Part shown: positions 15,563 to 24,299 of the stretch, piece after piece
How the letters are laid out: each line of letters starts with the position of its first letter
How positions within the stretch are numbered: position 1 is the first letter of the stretch
NCBI GenBank assembly: GCA_019187365.1
Contig: JABARE010000048.1
Span: 1 to 52,674 of the forward strand
Reading direction: 5' to 3'
Source of the DNA: Saprospiraceae bacterium
GTDB taxonomy: Bacteria; Bacteroidota; Bacteroidia; Chitinophagales; Saprospiraceae
DNA length: 52,674 nt
Made by a program: the position numbers and the translations under genes
The notes under the pieces: generated by a model
Told to the model about the DNA's origin: nothing
The model's database searches: none
Seen by the model: only the letters and a program-made list of their open reading frames with translations

Positions 15563-17950
15563 TCACAGGGGCCGGTAGAGCAGTCTCAGGCTGTTGAGCA
15601 CCACACTGACGCTGCTAAACGCCATGGCTGCACCTGCCATCATGGGGGTAAGCCAAATGCCCAATTTCGGATACAGGACTCCGGCCGCCATCGGAATGGC
15701 CACTACATTGTAAAAGAAGGCCCAAAAAAGATTTTGGCGGATGGTTTGCATGGTCATCTTAGAGAGTTGGAGCGCCACCGGAAGTTTCCTCAGGTCAGAT
15801 CCCAGCAGGATCATGTTGGCCGTTTCTTTGGCGAGGTCCGTACCCAACCCCATAGCAATGCTGAGGTCTGCCTGGTGTAGGGCGGGCCCATCGTTGATGC
15901 CGTCGCCAACCATGGCCACTCTTTTGCCCTGTTGCTGCAAATCGGCGATGATGTGCATTTTCTCTTCGGGTCGAAGCCCTGCATGCCAGGTTTCGAGACC
16001 AGCCTCCTGCGCCGTCCTTTGAGCCTCCGCTTCCCGGTCTCCCGTCAACATAATGGGTTCGATGCCGGAACGCTTCAGGCGGCCAATCAGCTCTTTGGTT
16101 TGTGGGCGCAGCCGGTCCTGAAATGAGAAGCGGGCATACAGTTCTGTCTTTCCAAAGTACAGCACGCAACTTCCCGGTGCGCTGATCTCCTCATCATGCG
16201 GTGCGCTCTCCCCCCGGATATGCTCATAAAAGCACTCACTGCCCAGATAAAGGTGCTCCTGACCAATGCTCCATTCAATTCCCAGCCCGGGATGGTTCGA
16301 AAGGATTCCTTTTTGCAGAAAATCGCCTCCCGGAAAAGAAGCGGCAAGGCTGCGGGCAAGGGGATGTTCCGACTGCCTGGCAAGCGCACCGAGTTTCGCC
16401 ACAATTTGCTCCTCACCGGTATACCAACGAACGTTCGTTAGGTTTGGTTGTCCTTCGGTCAGGGTCCCCGTTTTGTCGAAGACGACGACGTCGGCCCTTC
16501 GCGCGCGCTCGAGGCTTTCTGCGTCGCGAACCAGGATGCCGTGACGCGCGGCCTTGCCTATGCCAGCCATGAGGGCTGTGGGGGTCGCCAGTCCGAGGGC
16601 GCAAGGGCAGGCGACTACCAAAACGGTGACAAAAGCCAGGAGCCCGTGGGCAAAGCCCTGATCCGGATCTGCGATGATCCAGCACATAAACGCCGCCGAT
16701 GCAATGGCCAACACGACGGGCACAAATACCGAAGCAATCCGGTCAGCCAGCCTCTGTACAGGCGCTTTGGTAGATTGGGCATGCCGCACCCATTGGACCA
16801 TGCGCGCAAGCTGGGTGGATGCGCCTACCTTCTCTGCCCGGTAGCGGATTGCCCCATCCAGGTTGACCGTTCCGCCTATGACCCAGTCGCCCATCTGTCG
16901 AAATACCGGCATCGATTCCCCGGTCATCATTTGTTCGTCGATCGTGGTTGCACCCGAAATGACTACCCCGTCTGCACCGATCCGGTCGCCCGGGCGAGCA
17001 AGCAAAACATCCCCTTCGTGGATCCGCGCCGGATCGATGGCTTCATACTCCCCGTCGCGGTGCTCACGCAACACCGAGGTGGGGTGGAGTTGCATCAGCG
17101 CGCGAAGTGCCGATCCCGTGCGTGCCTTGGTTTTTTCCTCCAGCCACTTTCCCAGGAGTAGAAATGCGATGACGACGCTTGCCGATTCAAAATAAACCGG
17201 TTCCACTTTGGCGTGATCAACTCCCTGTTTGCCCAGAATGAGGTATGCAACACTCGTGCCGTAAGCCACCAGCGAGCTGATGGCCACCAGAGTATCCATA
17301 CCGATGCTGCGGTTTCGCGCCAACGCCAGCGCCCTTTTAAAATAATCTCTTCCCAGAAAGAAGATAACAGGAGTAGACAGCACCCAAAGGATCCATTGCG
17401 TCCATTGCCAATGCATGGCAAACATGCCCAGTGCAACGATGGGAATGCATAGGACTATGGCTGCAATGGCCCTGCGACGCAACGTATCGATACGCGCAGT
17501 AGCTTCCTCATCATCTGACCGCACACCGGTATCTTCAGCCGCGATGGGCACCAGCCGGTAATCCATTTTTGCCATCCGGGATTCCAGTTCTTGCACATCG
17601 GCCGTTCCCTGTACCGATTCGATTTCGAGCATCGCGTTGGCATAATTGACGCGGGCATCGAGTACGCCTGTCATGGTCCTGGCCACGCGCTCAATGCTCA
17701 GGGCACATTGTGCACACGACATCCCTTCCACGCTGAACGTCTGTTGCTCATGTGGTACGACAATGCCTCCTGCTTCAAGCTCATTGACCAGTTCACCCAG
17801 GTGTTCCTGAAGATTGGGACCTTCCAATTGCAAGATCCCCCCCGACAGCTTTAGCGCTATGCGGTTTTCCCATTTGGAGCGGATGTTTTGCAACGACAGC
17901 AGGGCTGCAGCGTCGGTGCCTTTAATCCAGGGTACATTCAGATGTTGCAT
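15563..17950 (-). CDS. copA: Copper-exporting P1B-type ATPase
   Basis: A 795-residue heavy-metal ATPase. Residues 1-65 look like an HMA fold without its CxxC. A second HMA domain (about 70-135) has the metal site GMSCAQC (C79, C82). The membrane part carries the CPC metal-binding motif (VACPCALG, near residue 448). The soluble domains have the phosphorylated Asp in DKTGTLTEG (near 491), SEHPLA of the nucleotide domain, and MVGDGINDGPAL. The CPC plus CxxC pattern fits Cu+ export from the cytoplasm. The dispersed palindrome at 16424-16441 lies within the nucleotide-binding domain coding part. A copper-dependent reductase and an SCO chaperone lie 20 kb away. No CsoR- or CueR-like regulator is adjacent. 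Confidence 0.93.
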   Translation of the reverse strand: MQHLNVPWIKGTDAAALLSLQNIRSKWENRIALKLSGGILQLEGPNLQEHLGELVNELEAGGIVVPHEQQTFSVEGMSCAQCALSIERVARTMTGVLDARVNYANAMLEIESVQGTADVQELESRMAKMDYRLVPIAAEDTGVRSDDEEATARIDTLRRRAIAAIVLCIPIVALGMFAMHWQWTQWILWVLSTPVIFFLGRDYFKRALALARNRSIGMDTLVAISSLVAYGTSVAYLILGKQGVDHAKVEPVYFESASVVIAFLLLGKWLEEKTKARTGSALRALMQLHPTSVLREHRDGEYEAIDPARIHEGDVLLARPGDRIGADGVVISGATTIDEQMMTGESMPVFRQMGDWVIGGTVNLDGAIRYRAEKVGASTQLARMVQWVRHAQSTKAPVQRLADRIASVFVPVVLAIASAAFMCWIIADPDQGFAHGLLAFVTVLVVACPCALGLATPTALMAGIGKAARHGILVRDAESLERARRADVVVFDKTGTLTEGQPNLTNVRWYTGEEQIVAKLGALARQSEHPLARSLAASFPGGDFLQKGILSNHPGLGIEWSIGQEHLYLGSECFYEHIRGESAPHDEEISAPGSCVLYFGKTELYARFSFQDRLRPQTKELIGRLKRSGIEPIMLTGDREAEAQRTAQEAGLETWHAGLRPEEKMHIIADLQQQGKRVAMVGDGINDGPALHQADLSIAMGLGTDLAKETANMILLGSDLRKLPVALQLSKMTMQTIRQNLFWAFFYNVVAIPMAAGVLYPKLGIWLTPMMAGAAMAFSSVSVVLNSLRLLYRPL
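16424..16441. repeat. Dispersed palindrome, copy 2 (inside copA)
   Basis: CCAACGAACGTTCGTTAG, one mismatch from the consensus, with a 14-bp perfect palindrome at 16426-16439. In copA it is read as Leu-Thr-Asn-Val-Arg-Trp. Confidence 0.7.
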
Positions 17951-18070
17951 GGGTCAGAGATGCAGTAAAGCACCATTTGGAGGAGCTTGCATGATTCAAC
18001 AAACAGAGCCTGCGCAGGTTCATTGTCTGACAGCGGCTCTCGAATCCGGCCATTTTCCGGGAGTGTCCCC

Positions 18071-18108
18071 AAAAAAGAATAGCGAGACTACATTATCATC
18101 TCGCTATT
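18071..18108 (-). terminator. Rho-independent terminator after recA
   Basis: On the minus strand a 10-bp stem (AATAGCGAGA at 18078-18087 pairs with TCTCGCTATT at 18099-18108) with an 11-nt loop is followed by C and a run of six T (18076-18071). It lies about 125 bp beyond the recA stop and before copA, so it should end recA transcripts. Confidence 0.75.
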
Positions 18109-18234
18109 TCGGATATATATGGGAATTAGAGAAAAAACAATTCGATATCGCCTTTATAGGCTTTAGGCGGCTTCTTCCAAAGCGAAACAAAGATAGGCCT
18201 GATCCGCAATTCTGCAAGGGGATAAAAAAATTTT

Positions 18235-19284
18235 TCAGGCTTCGCCGGCATCGACGTTTTCTTCCACTTTGACGAGTTTTCCGGAAGACATTTTGGCCCG
18301 GATCTTTTCTTCAATTTCGCGGGCAACTTCCGGATTGTCTTCCATAAATTGTTTGGCTGCATCGCGCCCCTGTGCAACTTTTGTCCCTTCGTAACTGAAC
18401 CAGGAACCGCTTTTTTGGATGATGTTGAGTTCGGCCCCCAGGTCGACGATCTCTCCTGATTTTGAAATGCCTTCGCCGTAAGTAATGTCGAATTCAGCTG
18501 TCCGGAAGGGCGGTGCCATTTTATTTTTGACCACTTTAACCTTCACCCGGTTGCCAACGATGTTTCCGTCTTTGTCTTTGATCGCGTTGCTCGTCCTGCG
18601 AATGTCGAGTCGTATGCTTGAATAGAATTTGAGTGCATTTCCGCCGGTCGTCGTTTCCGGATTTCCGAACATGACGCCAATTTTTTCCCGCAGTTGGTTG
18701 ATAAAAATGCAGCAGCAACCGGTGCGTCCGATGACGGCGGTGAGTTTGCGCAAGGCCTGACTCATCAGACGGGCCTGCAAGCCCATTTTTGACTCACCCA
18801 TCTCGCCTTCGATCTCGCTCTTGGGAACCAGGGCGGCCACTGAGTCGATGACGATGATGTCTATCGCCCCGGAACGAATGAGGTTTTCGGTAATTTCAAG
18901 CGCTTGTTCGCCGTTGTCGGGTTGAGAGATCAGCAGGTCCTCTGTATTTACACCGAGTGCTTCCGCGTAGCTCCTGTCGAAAGCATGTTCGGCGTCGATA
19001 AAAGCGGCAATCCCCCCTTTCTTCTGGCATTCCGAAATGGCATGGATGGCCAGCGTCGTCTTTCCCGAGCTTTCCGGGCCATAGATCTCCACGACCCTTC
19101 CGCGCGGCAGCCCTCCGATCCCCAGTGCAACATCCAGTCCGAGCGAACCCGTTGAAATCGAATCGACGACATCCATGACCGGTTTGTCGCCGAGTTTCAT
19201 GATGCTTCCCTTACCGTATGTTTTTTCAAGGCGGTCGACGGTGAGCGCCAGCGCCTTTAGCTTTTCTTCCCTTTCCTTAGACAT
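18235..19284 (-). CDS. recA: Recombinase RecA
   Basis: A 349-residue RecA, the normal length. It forms ATP-dependent filaments on single-stranded DNA, carries out strand exchange, and activates the SOS co-protease. Visible: Walker [10 protein letters not shown] (69-77), the MAW region [20 protein letters not shown] at the N-terminus, Walker [12 protein letters not shown]1 [23 protein letters not shown], and L2 [26 protein letters not shown]. The C-terminal tail is acidic ([10 protein letters not shown]). A TACATTTG -7 box lies upstream and a strong hairpin terminator downstream. I see no LexA-type operator, which is common in Bacteroidota. Confidence 0.98.
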   Translation of the reverse strand: MSKEREEKLKALALTVDRLEKTYGKGSIMKLGDKPVMDVVDSISTGSLGLDVALGIGGLPRGRVVEIYGPESSGKTTLAIHAISECQKKGGIAAFIDAEHAFDRSYAEALGVNTEDLLISQPDNGEQALEITENLIRSGAIDIIVIDSVAALVPKSEIEGEMGESKMGLQARLMSQALRKLTAVIGRTGCCCIFINQLREKIGVMFGNPETTTGGNALKFYSSIRLDIRRTSNAIKDKDGNIVGNRVKVKVVKNKMAPPFRTAEFDITYGEGISKSGEIVDLGAELNIIQKSGSWFSYEGTKVAQGRDAAKQFMEDNPEVAREIEEKIRAKMSSGKLVKVEENVDAGEA

Positions 19285-19307
19285 ATTAAACTAATTATTT
19301 ATAGATG

Positions 19308-19315
19308 CAAATGTA
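19308..19315 (-). promoter_or_regulatory. -7 promoter box for recA
   Basis: On the minus strand TACATTTG, an exact TAnnTTTG match, 23 bp from the recA ATG with an AT-rich leader between. Confidence 0.5.
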
Positions 19316-19691
19316 CTCCGCAGCTTCGTTAAGTCGATTGCCTGGCCTGGGTTTAATTTACTGCCCTTCCCAAAAGGCCCGTTTGCGCCTTCCATCCGTA
19401 GGGAAAAACCCGTATTTTTATCGGTGGAAACCCCCATTTTCAAGGCATTTACTTGCACAGAACCCCAATGTGCTCTAAACTTGTCATAACAAAAGCAAAA
19501 GAGGCGTGGCCCCCATCCCAAATTCCGCCATTGGCTTTTTTCATGAGATTTTCATACAAGGGATTATGACCGCCTCCGCCACGGCAGAGGCGGTTTCTTA
19601 TAACCCCGGGACCGCGGGTACGGCCCATCATCAAATGAAAATCCCCATCGTCCTGATGTTCGTTCACTTGCGCCACGAAGCGCTACTTTCA
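19316..19691. other. Non-coding stretch between recA and the T9SS operon
   Basis: No convincing gene is seen. A GC-rich inverted repeat at about 19570-19593 (CCGCCTC paired with GAGGCGG, extended by GCC/GGC after one mismatch) is followed by TTTCTT on the plus strand. It may act as a weak terminator for the T9SS operon that ends at 19692. Confidence 0.4.
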
Positions 19692-20645
19692 TTATTTTGC
19701 AAAAGCCGCACCCTGGATCCGCTGCCGTCCACTGTAAGCAGCCAGGTAGTACCATCCGTTATCCAGAGATGAAATGTCGATCGTTCCCGTAAAGTCTGAC
19801 GCAGACAGCCGAATGACGGTTCTCCCGGTCAAATCGCAAATGCTCAATTCGTCGGCATTCGCAACAAGTTCCCGGTCCACGTGCAAGCGATCGATCGCCG
19901 GATTGGGATAAACCTGTAATGTTTGTGCTTCACCGTGTGCCTGTAAATCATTTACGTAAACGCTGCAGGGACTCAACTTCTTCTGATCCGTAAAAAATAA
20001 AGCCATACCATAAATGGTGTCGTTGGAGGACTGGCCGAATTTCCGGACCATATAGTAAGGCACATCGCTGAAATGTGCGGCACTGTAAACAGGATCGAGG
20101 TTGACGGTAAAGTATTCTGCCTTGACCATACAACTGAATCGCTTGTCCTTTATGCCGATCCACACGCTCATTGGATCCGCAATCTCAACCCGCGAATCGG
20201 GCGTCACAAAACTTTGAGTTGTGCACTCCCGTCCTTCCCAAAATGCATCCGGATTCCAACGCATCGTGACGGGAAAATGATCCGCCCGTATAAACAACAG
20301 GATGGGCGCACCGGCGTAGCAGGGCTTGTCGGGCCACTTTGGGGGAACAAATTCTTCCGCATGGCTAATGATGCGCTTGCTCAGGATGCCTTCATGGCCG
20401 GGCAGGTCGAGCAGGCTGTGGTGCGCGGCCCTGACATCAAGGGGGCCTTTAAATGCCGAAGCAATGTCCTTCTCTCCAAAGCTGGGGTTGTAGGTGAGGT
20501 TGGCAGCCGTGTCAAATCCCACTTCCAGGGTATCGCGGTTACCTCGGGCATCTTCAAATGTCAGTTGCATTTCCAGAATTGGTGGTTCCTGTGCCAGGAT
20601 CCAAATTGGAAGGCAAAAGACAAACAGGGTCAATGTTTTTTTCAT
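19692..20645 (-). CDS. Secreted protein with T9SS type A sorting domain
   Basis: A 317-residue exported protein. Signal peptide MKKTLTLFVFCLPIWILAQ. The body (about 20-235) shows no motif I recognise. The last 75 residues (LQVYPNPAIDRLHVDRELVANADELSICDLTGRTV... YYLAAYSGRQRIQGAAF) are a T9SS type A sorting domain. The frame is open further upstream, but the ATG at 20643-20645 gives the signal peptide and lies two bases after the stop of the metalloprotease gene, so the pair form an operon. The protein may work with or on the protease's target; this is a guess from position only. Confidence 0.75.
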   Translation of the reverse strand: MKKTLTLFVFCLPIWILAQEPPILEMQLTFEDARGNRDTLEVGFDTAANLTYNPSFGEKDIASAFKGPLDVRAAHHSLLDLPGHEGILSKRIISHAEEFVPPKWPDKPCYAGAPILLFIRADHFPVTMRWNPDAFWEGRECTTQSFVTPDSRVEIADPMSVWIGIKDKRFSCMVKAEYFTVNLDPVYSAAHFSDVPYYMVRKFGQSSNDTIYGMALFFTDQKKLSPCSVYVNDLQAHGEAQTLQVYPNPAIDRLHVDRELVANADELSICDLTGRTVIRLSASDFTGTIDISSLDNGWYYLAAYSGRQRIQGAAFAK

Positions 20646-20647
20646 GA

Positions 20648-22234
20648 TTACTGTTTTATAAACGTTTTGTAAGTCGCCAATCCCTGTGCACTCGTGAGTA
20701 TCAGTGCGTAGGCTCCTGAAGGAAGCCCTGCGGTATTCATGATGAACTCGTGGTCTCCGCTTTCCAATGTGCGCGGAGCCATCATCGGCCAGTTTGTTTG
20801 TGTTCCAAGGTGAAAAGCCTCTGCGCTCACTTCTCCTGCAGCAAACATGCCGTCTATGCGCACGCGCAATTCGTCTTCTACCGGATTGGGCGCAATTTCC
20901 CAGGAGACGAAAGGAATTACATCGCAATCTTCACCGCCCGTGACAAAGGGAAATTCGTATCCATCGTCGGAACACGCATTAAAGGTGTGCAACACGGCCA
21001 GGTAGGAGGTATGCGGGCGCAACAGCGGATACGGACCGCTATAGTTCGCATTGGTTTTGTAACAAAACCGGGTAGCTTGTCCCTGCATGCGGCCGGTTTG
21101 GTAAACCAGGGTGCGCAAGGCACCGTCCACTTCGTAGAGTTCAAATTCGTAAGACTCCTCATCCCAACTTCCCTCGAGCATCAGGCACTGGCAGCAGCGC
21201 GCATTGTCTACGCGATCCCGGGGCAAGCGATCGATGAACGCCTGAGTAGGCGGACACCCTCCTATCCTTTCTATGAGGCCGCATTTGCTTTGGTTGATCA
21301 CCTTTAGCATTCTTTCCAACTGACATCGCGTCAACGCCGATTTATCGGCAGAATAGGACATCACGTTGTTGTCCAGGTTCTCCTCAAAACAACAGGGGCT
21401 CGGCGTACAAGGAGGAACTTCTTCGCAGTCGTTTACACCGTTGTCATTGCCGTCGTCGTAACCTGGAGCACCAGGACCCACATTCGGACTGAGCAGTCCC
21501 CAGCAGTGGATGTTGCGCTCGTTGAGCCTGCCGTCGATATGAGACTCAATGATGCCATTGCAGTTTTTGTCCCAGCTGATGCCAAAAATGGGAGTATCAT
21601 CGCAGTCATCCACACTAAAACTGTGTTTCAACCCGAAAATGTGCCCAAGCTCGTGATAGAGATTGCCCAGGGTCCACCAGGTAGATAGGTTGAAACTCGA
21701 AGCAGAGCCGCTGTTGTCACTCTTATATCCGACCCCGGTTGCCCCGTTGGGTGAATGGGCGATGTAGAAATTGACGGTTCCCTGCCGGTCAACTCCAAAT
21801 TCGGCATTGAGCACCGGTGTATTAAATTCTGCATCGGCGTTTGACCGGCAATGAACATACACTCCGGAGAGGACAAAGCGCAACGGGATGCAGGGCGGCT
21901 CTACGCCGTTCAACCTTTTTTGAGGCTTGTTGTCGTTCAACTGTTGGTTGAGTGCCCGGATCATTGCTTCGGTATTTTTGTAAGCAGCTTCCTGGTTCAA
22001 TCCCGTTTGTTGCAGGGTGCCGCTGCAGTCGTCTTTAACAAAATAGTGTACATTCAACCGGATGTACACCTTAATGCAGTTATCGAGGATGTACTGCACA
22101 TCCAGACAACTGTCTCCGGATGCGGAGGCCTGCTCCTGCGGCGGTTCCCATGCACAAAGGTACTCCATTTGTTGCGCAGTGGCGGACTGCAGGATCGCCC
22201 ACAGCCCAAGAATCTGTAAAATAGGTCGTCTCAT
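20648..22234 (-). CDS. Secreted metzincin (M43/pappalysin-like) protease with T9SS sorting domain
   Basis: A 528-residue exported protein with a short signal peptide (ending SATA). The zinc site is HELGHIFGLKH: H194, H198 and H204 bind zinc, and E195 is the catalytic base. The Met-turn is NNVMSYS, about 90 residues later. This matches metzincins, most like M43 (pappalysin/cytophagalysin). Many Cys residues (for example PPCTPSPCCFEE, CCQCLML) suggest disulfides outside the cell. The C-terminal 80 residues (WEIAPNPVEDELRVRIDG... SGAYALILTSAQGLATYKTF) are a T9SS type A sorting domain. First gene of a two-gene operon. The region upstream carries a MITE and palindromes. Confidence 0.85.
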   Translation of the reverse strand: MRRPILQILGLWAILQSATAQQMEYLCAWEPPQEQASASGDSCLDVQYILDNCIKVYIRLNVHYFVKDDCSGTLQQTGLNQEAAYKNTEAMIRALNQQLNDNKPQKRLNGVEPPCIPLRFVLSGVYVHCRSNADAEFNTPVLNAEFGVDRQGTVNFYIAHSPNGATGVGYKSDNSGSASSFNLSTWWTLGNLYHELGHIFGLKHSFSVDDCDDTPIFGISWDKNCNGIIESHIDGRLNERNIHCWGLLSPNVGPGAPGYDDGNDNGVNDCEEVPPCTPSPCCFEENLDNNVMSYSADKSALTRCQLERMLKVINQSKCGLIERIGGCPPTQAFIDRLPRDRVDNARCCQCLMLEGSWDEESYEFELYEVDGALRTLVYQTGRMQGQATRFCYKTNANYSGPYPLLRPHTSYLAVLHTFNACSDDGYEFPFVTGGEDCDVIPFVSWEIAPNPVEDELRVRIDGMFAAGEVSAEAFHLGTQTNWPMMAPRTLESGDHEFIMNTAGLPSGAYALILTSAQGLATYKTFIKQ

Positions 22235-22358
22235 AGGGTGTTATTTTAAGGTGTGAAAGAATGCAGGCTAAGGTACCGTCAGGGTGCGCGTCCCTTCAGC
22301 GCCGTTTATTCGCAGGCGCCATGCGCTTATTCTTTCAACTTTTGACTGATTGAGTTTA

Positions 22359-22431
22359 GGGCGCTTCTAAAAACCCCCTATTGCGCCAGCCAGCCCGGGC
22401 TTATGCCAAAATGGAGTTTTTAGAAGTTCCC
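22359..22431. mobile_element. Small MITE-like element, second family
   Basis: Ends are GGGCGCTTCTAAAAACCCC (left) and the imperfect inverse GGAGTTTTTAGAAGTTCCC (right). The element is 73 bp with a GCGCCAGCCAGCCCG core, which is also in the 2004-2188 and 51834-52099 elements although the terminal repeats differ. No clear target duplication (TTTA against TTTG). Confidence 0.6.
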
Positions 22432-22578
22432 TTTGCCGTCAGACCGGTCCCGGCTGAACCGCAGGGGATCCCCCGCTGCACTCCCCGTCTTCAAAGTACT
22501 CCGTTCCGGTCCCGGGACAGGAGAATGGCCGGCTCCTCATTTTGGAGCAAATGAATGGGGTGGGTGATCACATCCTTC

Positions 22579-22602
22579 AAAAAGCTAACAATTGTTAGCT
22601 TT
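22579..22602 (-). terminator. Terminator-like perfect palindrome after the SRAP gene
   Basis: A 22-bp perfect palindrome (22581-22602) with core CTAACAATTGTTAG. On the minus strand the hairpin is followed by five T (22583-22579), and it lies about 75 bp after the SRAP stop. Its CTAAC/GTTAG half-sites match the dispersed palindrome family. Confidence 0.6.
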
Positions 22603-22627
22603 CTATGACATATCAGGATAAATACGA

Positions 22628-22639
22628 ACGAACGTTCGT
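22628..22639. repeat. Dispersed palindrome, copy 3 (after SRAP gene)
   Basis: ACGAACGTTCGT perfect core, set within a larger imperfect inverted repeat (AAATACGAA at 22620-22628, TTCGTATTT at 22635-22643). It lies 39 bp beyond the SRAP stop. Confidence 0.65.
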
Positions 22640-22677
22640 ATTTTATAACTCAACATGACTTTAGTCCAAATGGTAGT

Positions 22678-23370
22678 TCAGCCTGATGTTTCGACGGGGT
22701 CGATCAGATGGGGATCGTTGTTTCGAACGCTGTTGACCCGGTCGGAGACGCGATATGCTTCGAGCAGTTTATCGGGAAATGGCTTTAGCATGGCCAATGC
22801 CTGCTCCGGGCGGAGATGCGGATCGATCCACCATTCTTCTTCCTGTTCCATCAGGATGACGGGCATCCGGTCGTGCAAGGGTGCCACCACTTTGTTGGCT
22901 GGGCAGGTGATGATGGTGAAACTGGCCAGGGTCTGCCCACCGGCAGGGTCCCGCCAGTGATCGCTCAGCCCGGCCATGAAGAACACCCCCCCACCTTTGA
23001 GTCGGATGCGCATGGGGATCTTTTTTCCACCGGCGTCGCGCCGCCACTCGTAAAAGCCATCCATGGGCACCAGGCAACGTCTGCTTTGAAAGGCCTTGCG
23101 GAATGCAGGCTTTTCCATCAGCGTTTCAGCTCGGGCATTGATCATTTTTGACCCAATGGAAGCATCCTTTGCCCAAAAGGGAATCAAGCCCCAGCGATGA
23201 TAGCAGTAGTGTTTGGAGTCCTCCTGGGGCACTACGGGATGCCAGTGTGTGGGTGCAATGTTGAAACTGGGTAAAGGCCGGTAGCGCTCCAGGTCTTCTG
23301 TATAAAAACTCGCGTCGAAGCGCTTTTCAAGATCCGCTTCGACGACGGTGAGCGAAGCTCTGCCGCACAT
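22678..23370 (-). CDS. SOS-response-associated peptidase (SRAP / YedK-HMCES type)
   Basis: A 230-residue SRAP protein. These proteins crosslink through the N-terminal Cys to abasic sites in single-stranded DNA and protect them. Visible: MCGR at the N-terminus (catalytic C2 after Met removal), FNIAPT (N at about 37), INARAET, GFYEW (E at about 106), PLHDRMPV with the active-site His (about 165). Length and motif order are normal. The start is fixed by the need for Cys at position 2. It follows the SPOR gene by 11 bp and probably shares its transcript. A strong terminator-like palindrome lies downstream. Confidence 0.93.
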   Translation of the reverse strand: MCGRASLTVVEADLEKRFDASFYTEDLERYRPLPSFNIAPTHWHPVVPQEDSKHYCYHRWGLIPFWAKDASIGSKMINARAETLMEKPAFRKAFQSRRCLVPMDGFYEWRRDAGGKKIPMRIRLKGGGVFFMAGLSDHWRDPAGGQTLASFTIITCPANKVVAPLHDRMPVILMEQEEEWWIDPHLRPEQALAMLKPFPDKLLEAYRVSDRVNSVRNNDPHLIDPVETSG

Positions 23371-23381
23371 AAACGGTGAAA

Positions 23382-24110
23382 TTATTTGGCCCGGAGAAAG
23401 GCCTTCTCTCCTTTAGCTTCCAATTTAGCCGCAATGCGCTCGGCTTCTTCCCGGGAGCTGTAGGTGCCTACAATGGCCGAGTAATATTCCGATGATCCAA
23501 AGACTTTTCTCGCAGCCCCCTGATAACCCATCTTCCGGAGTTTGGCAACCTGCTCATCGGCGTTTTCGGGCTTGATGAAGCTCCCGCAAACCACGTAGAA
23601 GGACTGCCTTTTTTCAGAGGGTTTCGCCGCAGGTTTCGCGGCTGCCGTCTTGACAGCGGCGGGTTTGGATGCGGCAGGTTTTGCAGCAGGGGCCGGGGCT
23701 TTGGTCTTTTCCACAGGCGCGCTTGTGCTTTTGCTTTCAGGGCTTCCTGCCGCCACACCCTCACTGGCCTTCTGTGCTTTCGGACTCGTGTTTTCCACTG
23801 CAGAAGCAGGCTTCTCAACCGGAGCCTGGGTATAATCTACCGGACCTTCGGAAGGCGTATCGTTTTGGTTTTCAGCCGGAGCCCCCACCTGCGCAGGGTA
23901 TTGGCCTGTGAGGTCATAAACCATGTGGTCGTCCGGGGTCAGCGCCGTATCCGCTCCGAATTGAGGGTCCATAAACAGACTATCGGCCATCTCCGCCACG
24001 GGAGGAAGGTCTTCCACCGGATTTTTACTGCGCTGATAGATCATGTAAACAATGGCACCTACCAGCAAAACCAGCAGCGCTACGAGCAAAATGTTGATTG
24101 CACTTTTCAT
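23382..24110 (-). CDS. SPOR-domain membrane protein
   Basis: A 242-residue protein: an N-terminal membrane helix (about 5-27, INILLVALLVLLVGAIVYMIY), then a long Pro/Ala/Lys-rich low-complexity linker (about 100-165, repeats of AAKPA). A C-terminal SPOR domain (QSFYVVCGSFIKPENADEQVAKLRKMGY... YYSAIVGTYSSREEAERIAAKLEAKG) follows. SPOR domains bind denuded glycan strands of peptidoglycan, often at division sites. The linker would let the domain reach across the periplasm. The start at 24110 gives the membrane anchor; a longer frame reaches 24140. A TAATTTTG box lies 27 bp upstream. Confidence 0.85.
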   Translation of the reverse strand: MKSAINILLVALLVLLVGAIVYMIYQRSKNPVEDLPPVAEMADSLFMDPQFGADTALTPDDHMVYDLTGQYPAQVGAPAENQNDTPSEGPVDYTQAPVEKPASAVENTSPKAQKASEGVAAGSPESKSTSAPVEKTKAPAPAAKPAASKPAAVKTAAAKPAAKPSEKRQSFYVVCGSFIKPENADEQVAKLRKMGYQGAARKVFGSSEYYSAIVGTYSSREEAERIAAKLEAKGEKAFLRAK

Positions 24111-24137
24111 GGACGAAGTTTGAATGCTGAACAAATG

Positions 24138-24145
24138 CAAAATTA
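24138..24145 (-). promoter_or_regulatory. -7 promoter box for the SPOR gene
   Basis: TAATTTTG on the minus strand, an exact TAnnTTTG match, in an AT-rich stretch 27 bp before the ATG at 24110. Confidence 0.5.
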
Positions 24146-24252
24146 CAATAATTTACAAATTACAAAATAATATTATATGTTGCGCAGCCTTGCCCGGCCT
24201 CCGGCCACCTCCGCGTTAAATCGGTGTTAAATCTCCGGAGGTGAAAACCGGG

Positions 24253-24260
24253 TATTTTTG
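24253..24260 (+). promoter_or_regulatory. -7 promoter box for htrA
   Basis: TATTTTTG, an exact TAnnTTTG match, 39 bp before the htrA ATG at 24300. A CTCCGGAG palindrome just upstream might be an operator. Confidence 0.5.
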
Positions 24261-24299
24261 ATCTTCGTTTTAATGTCATCAAACCTAAAAGAGCACATT

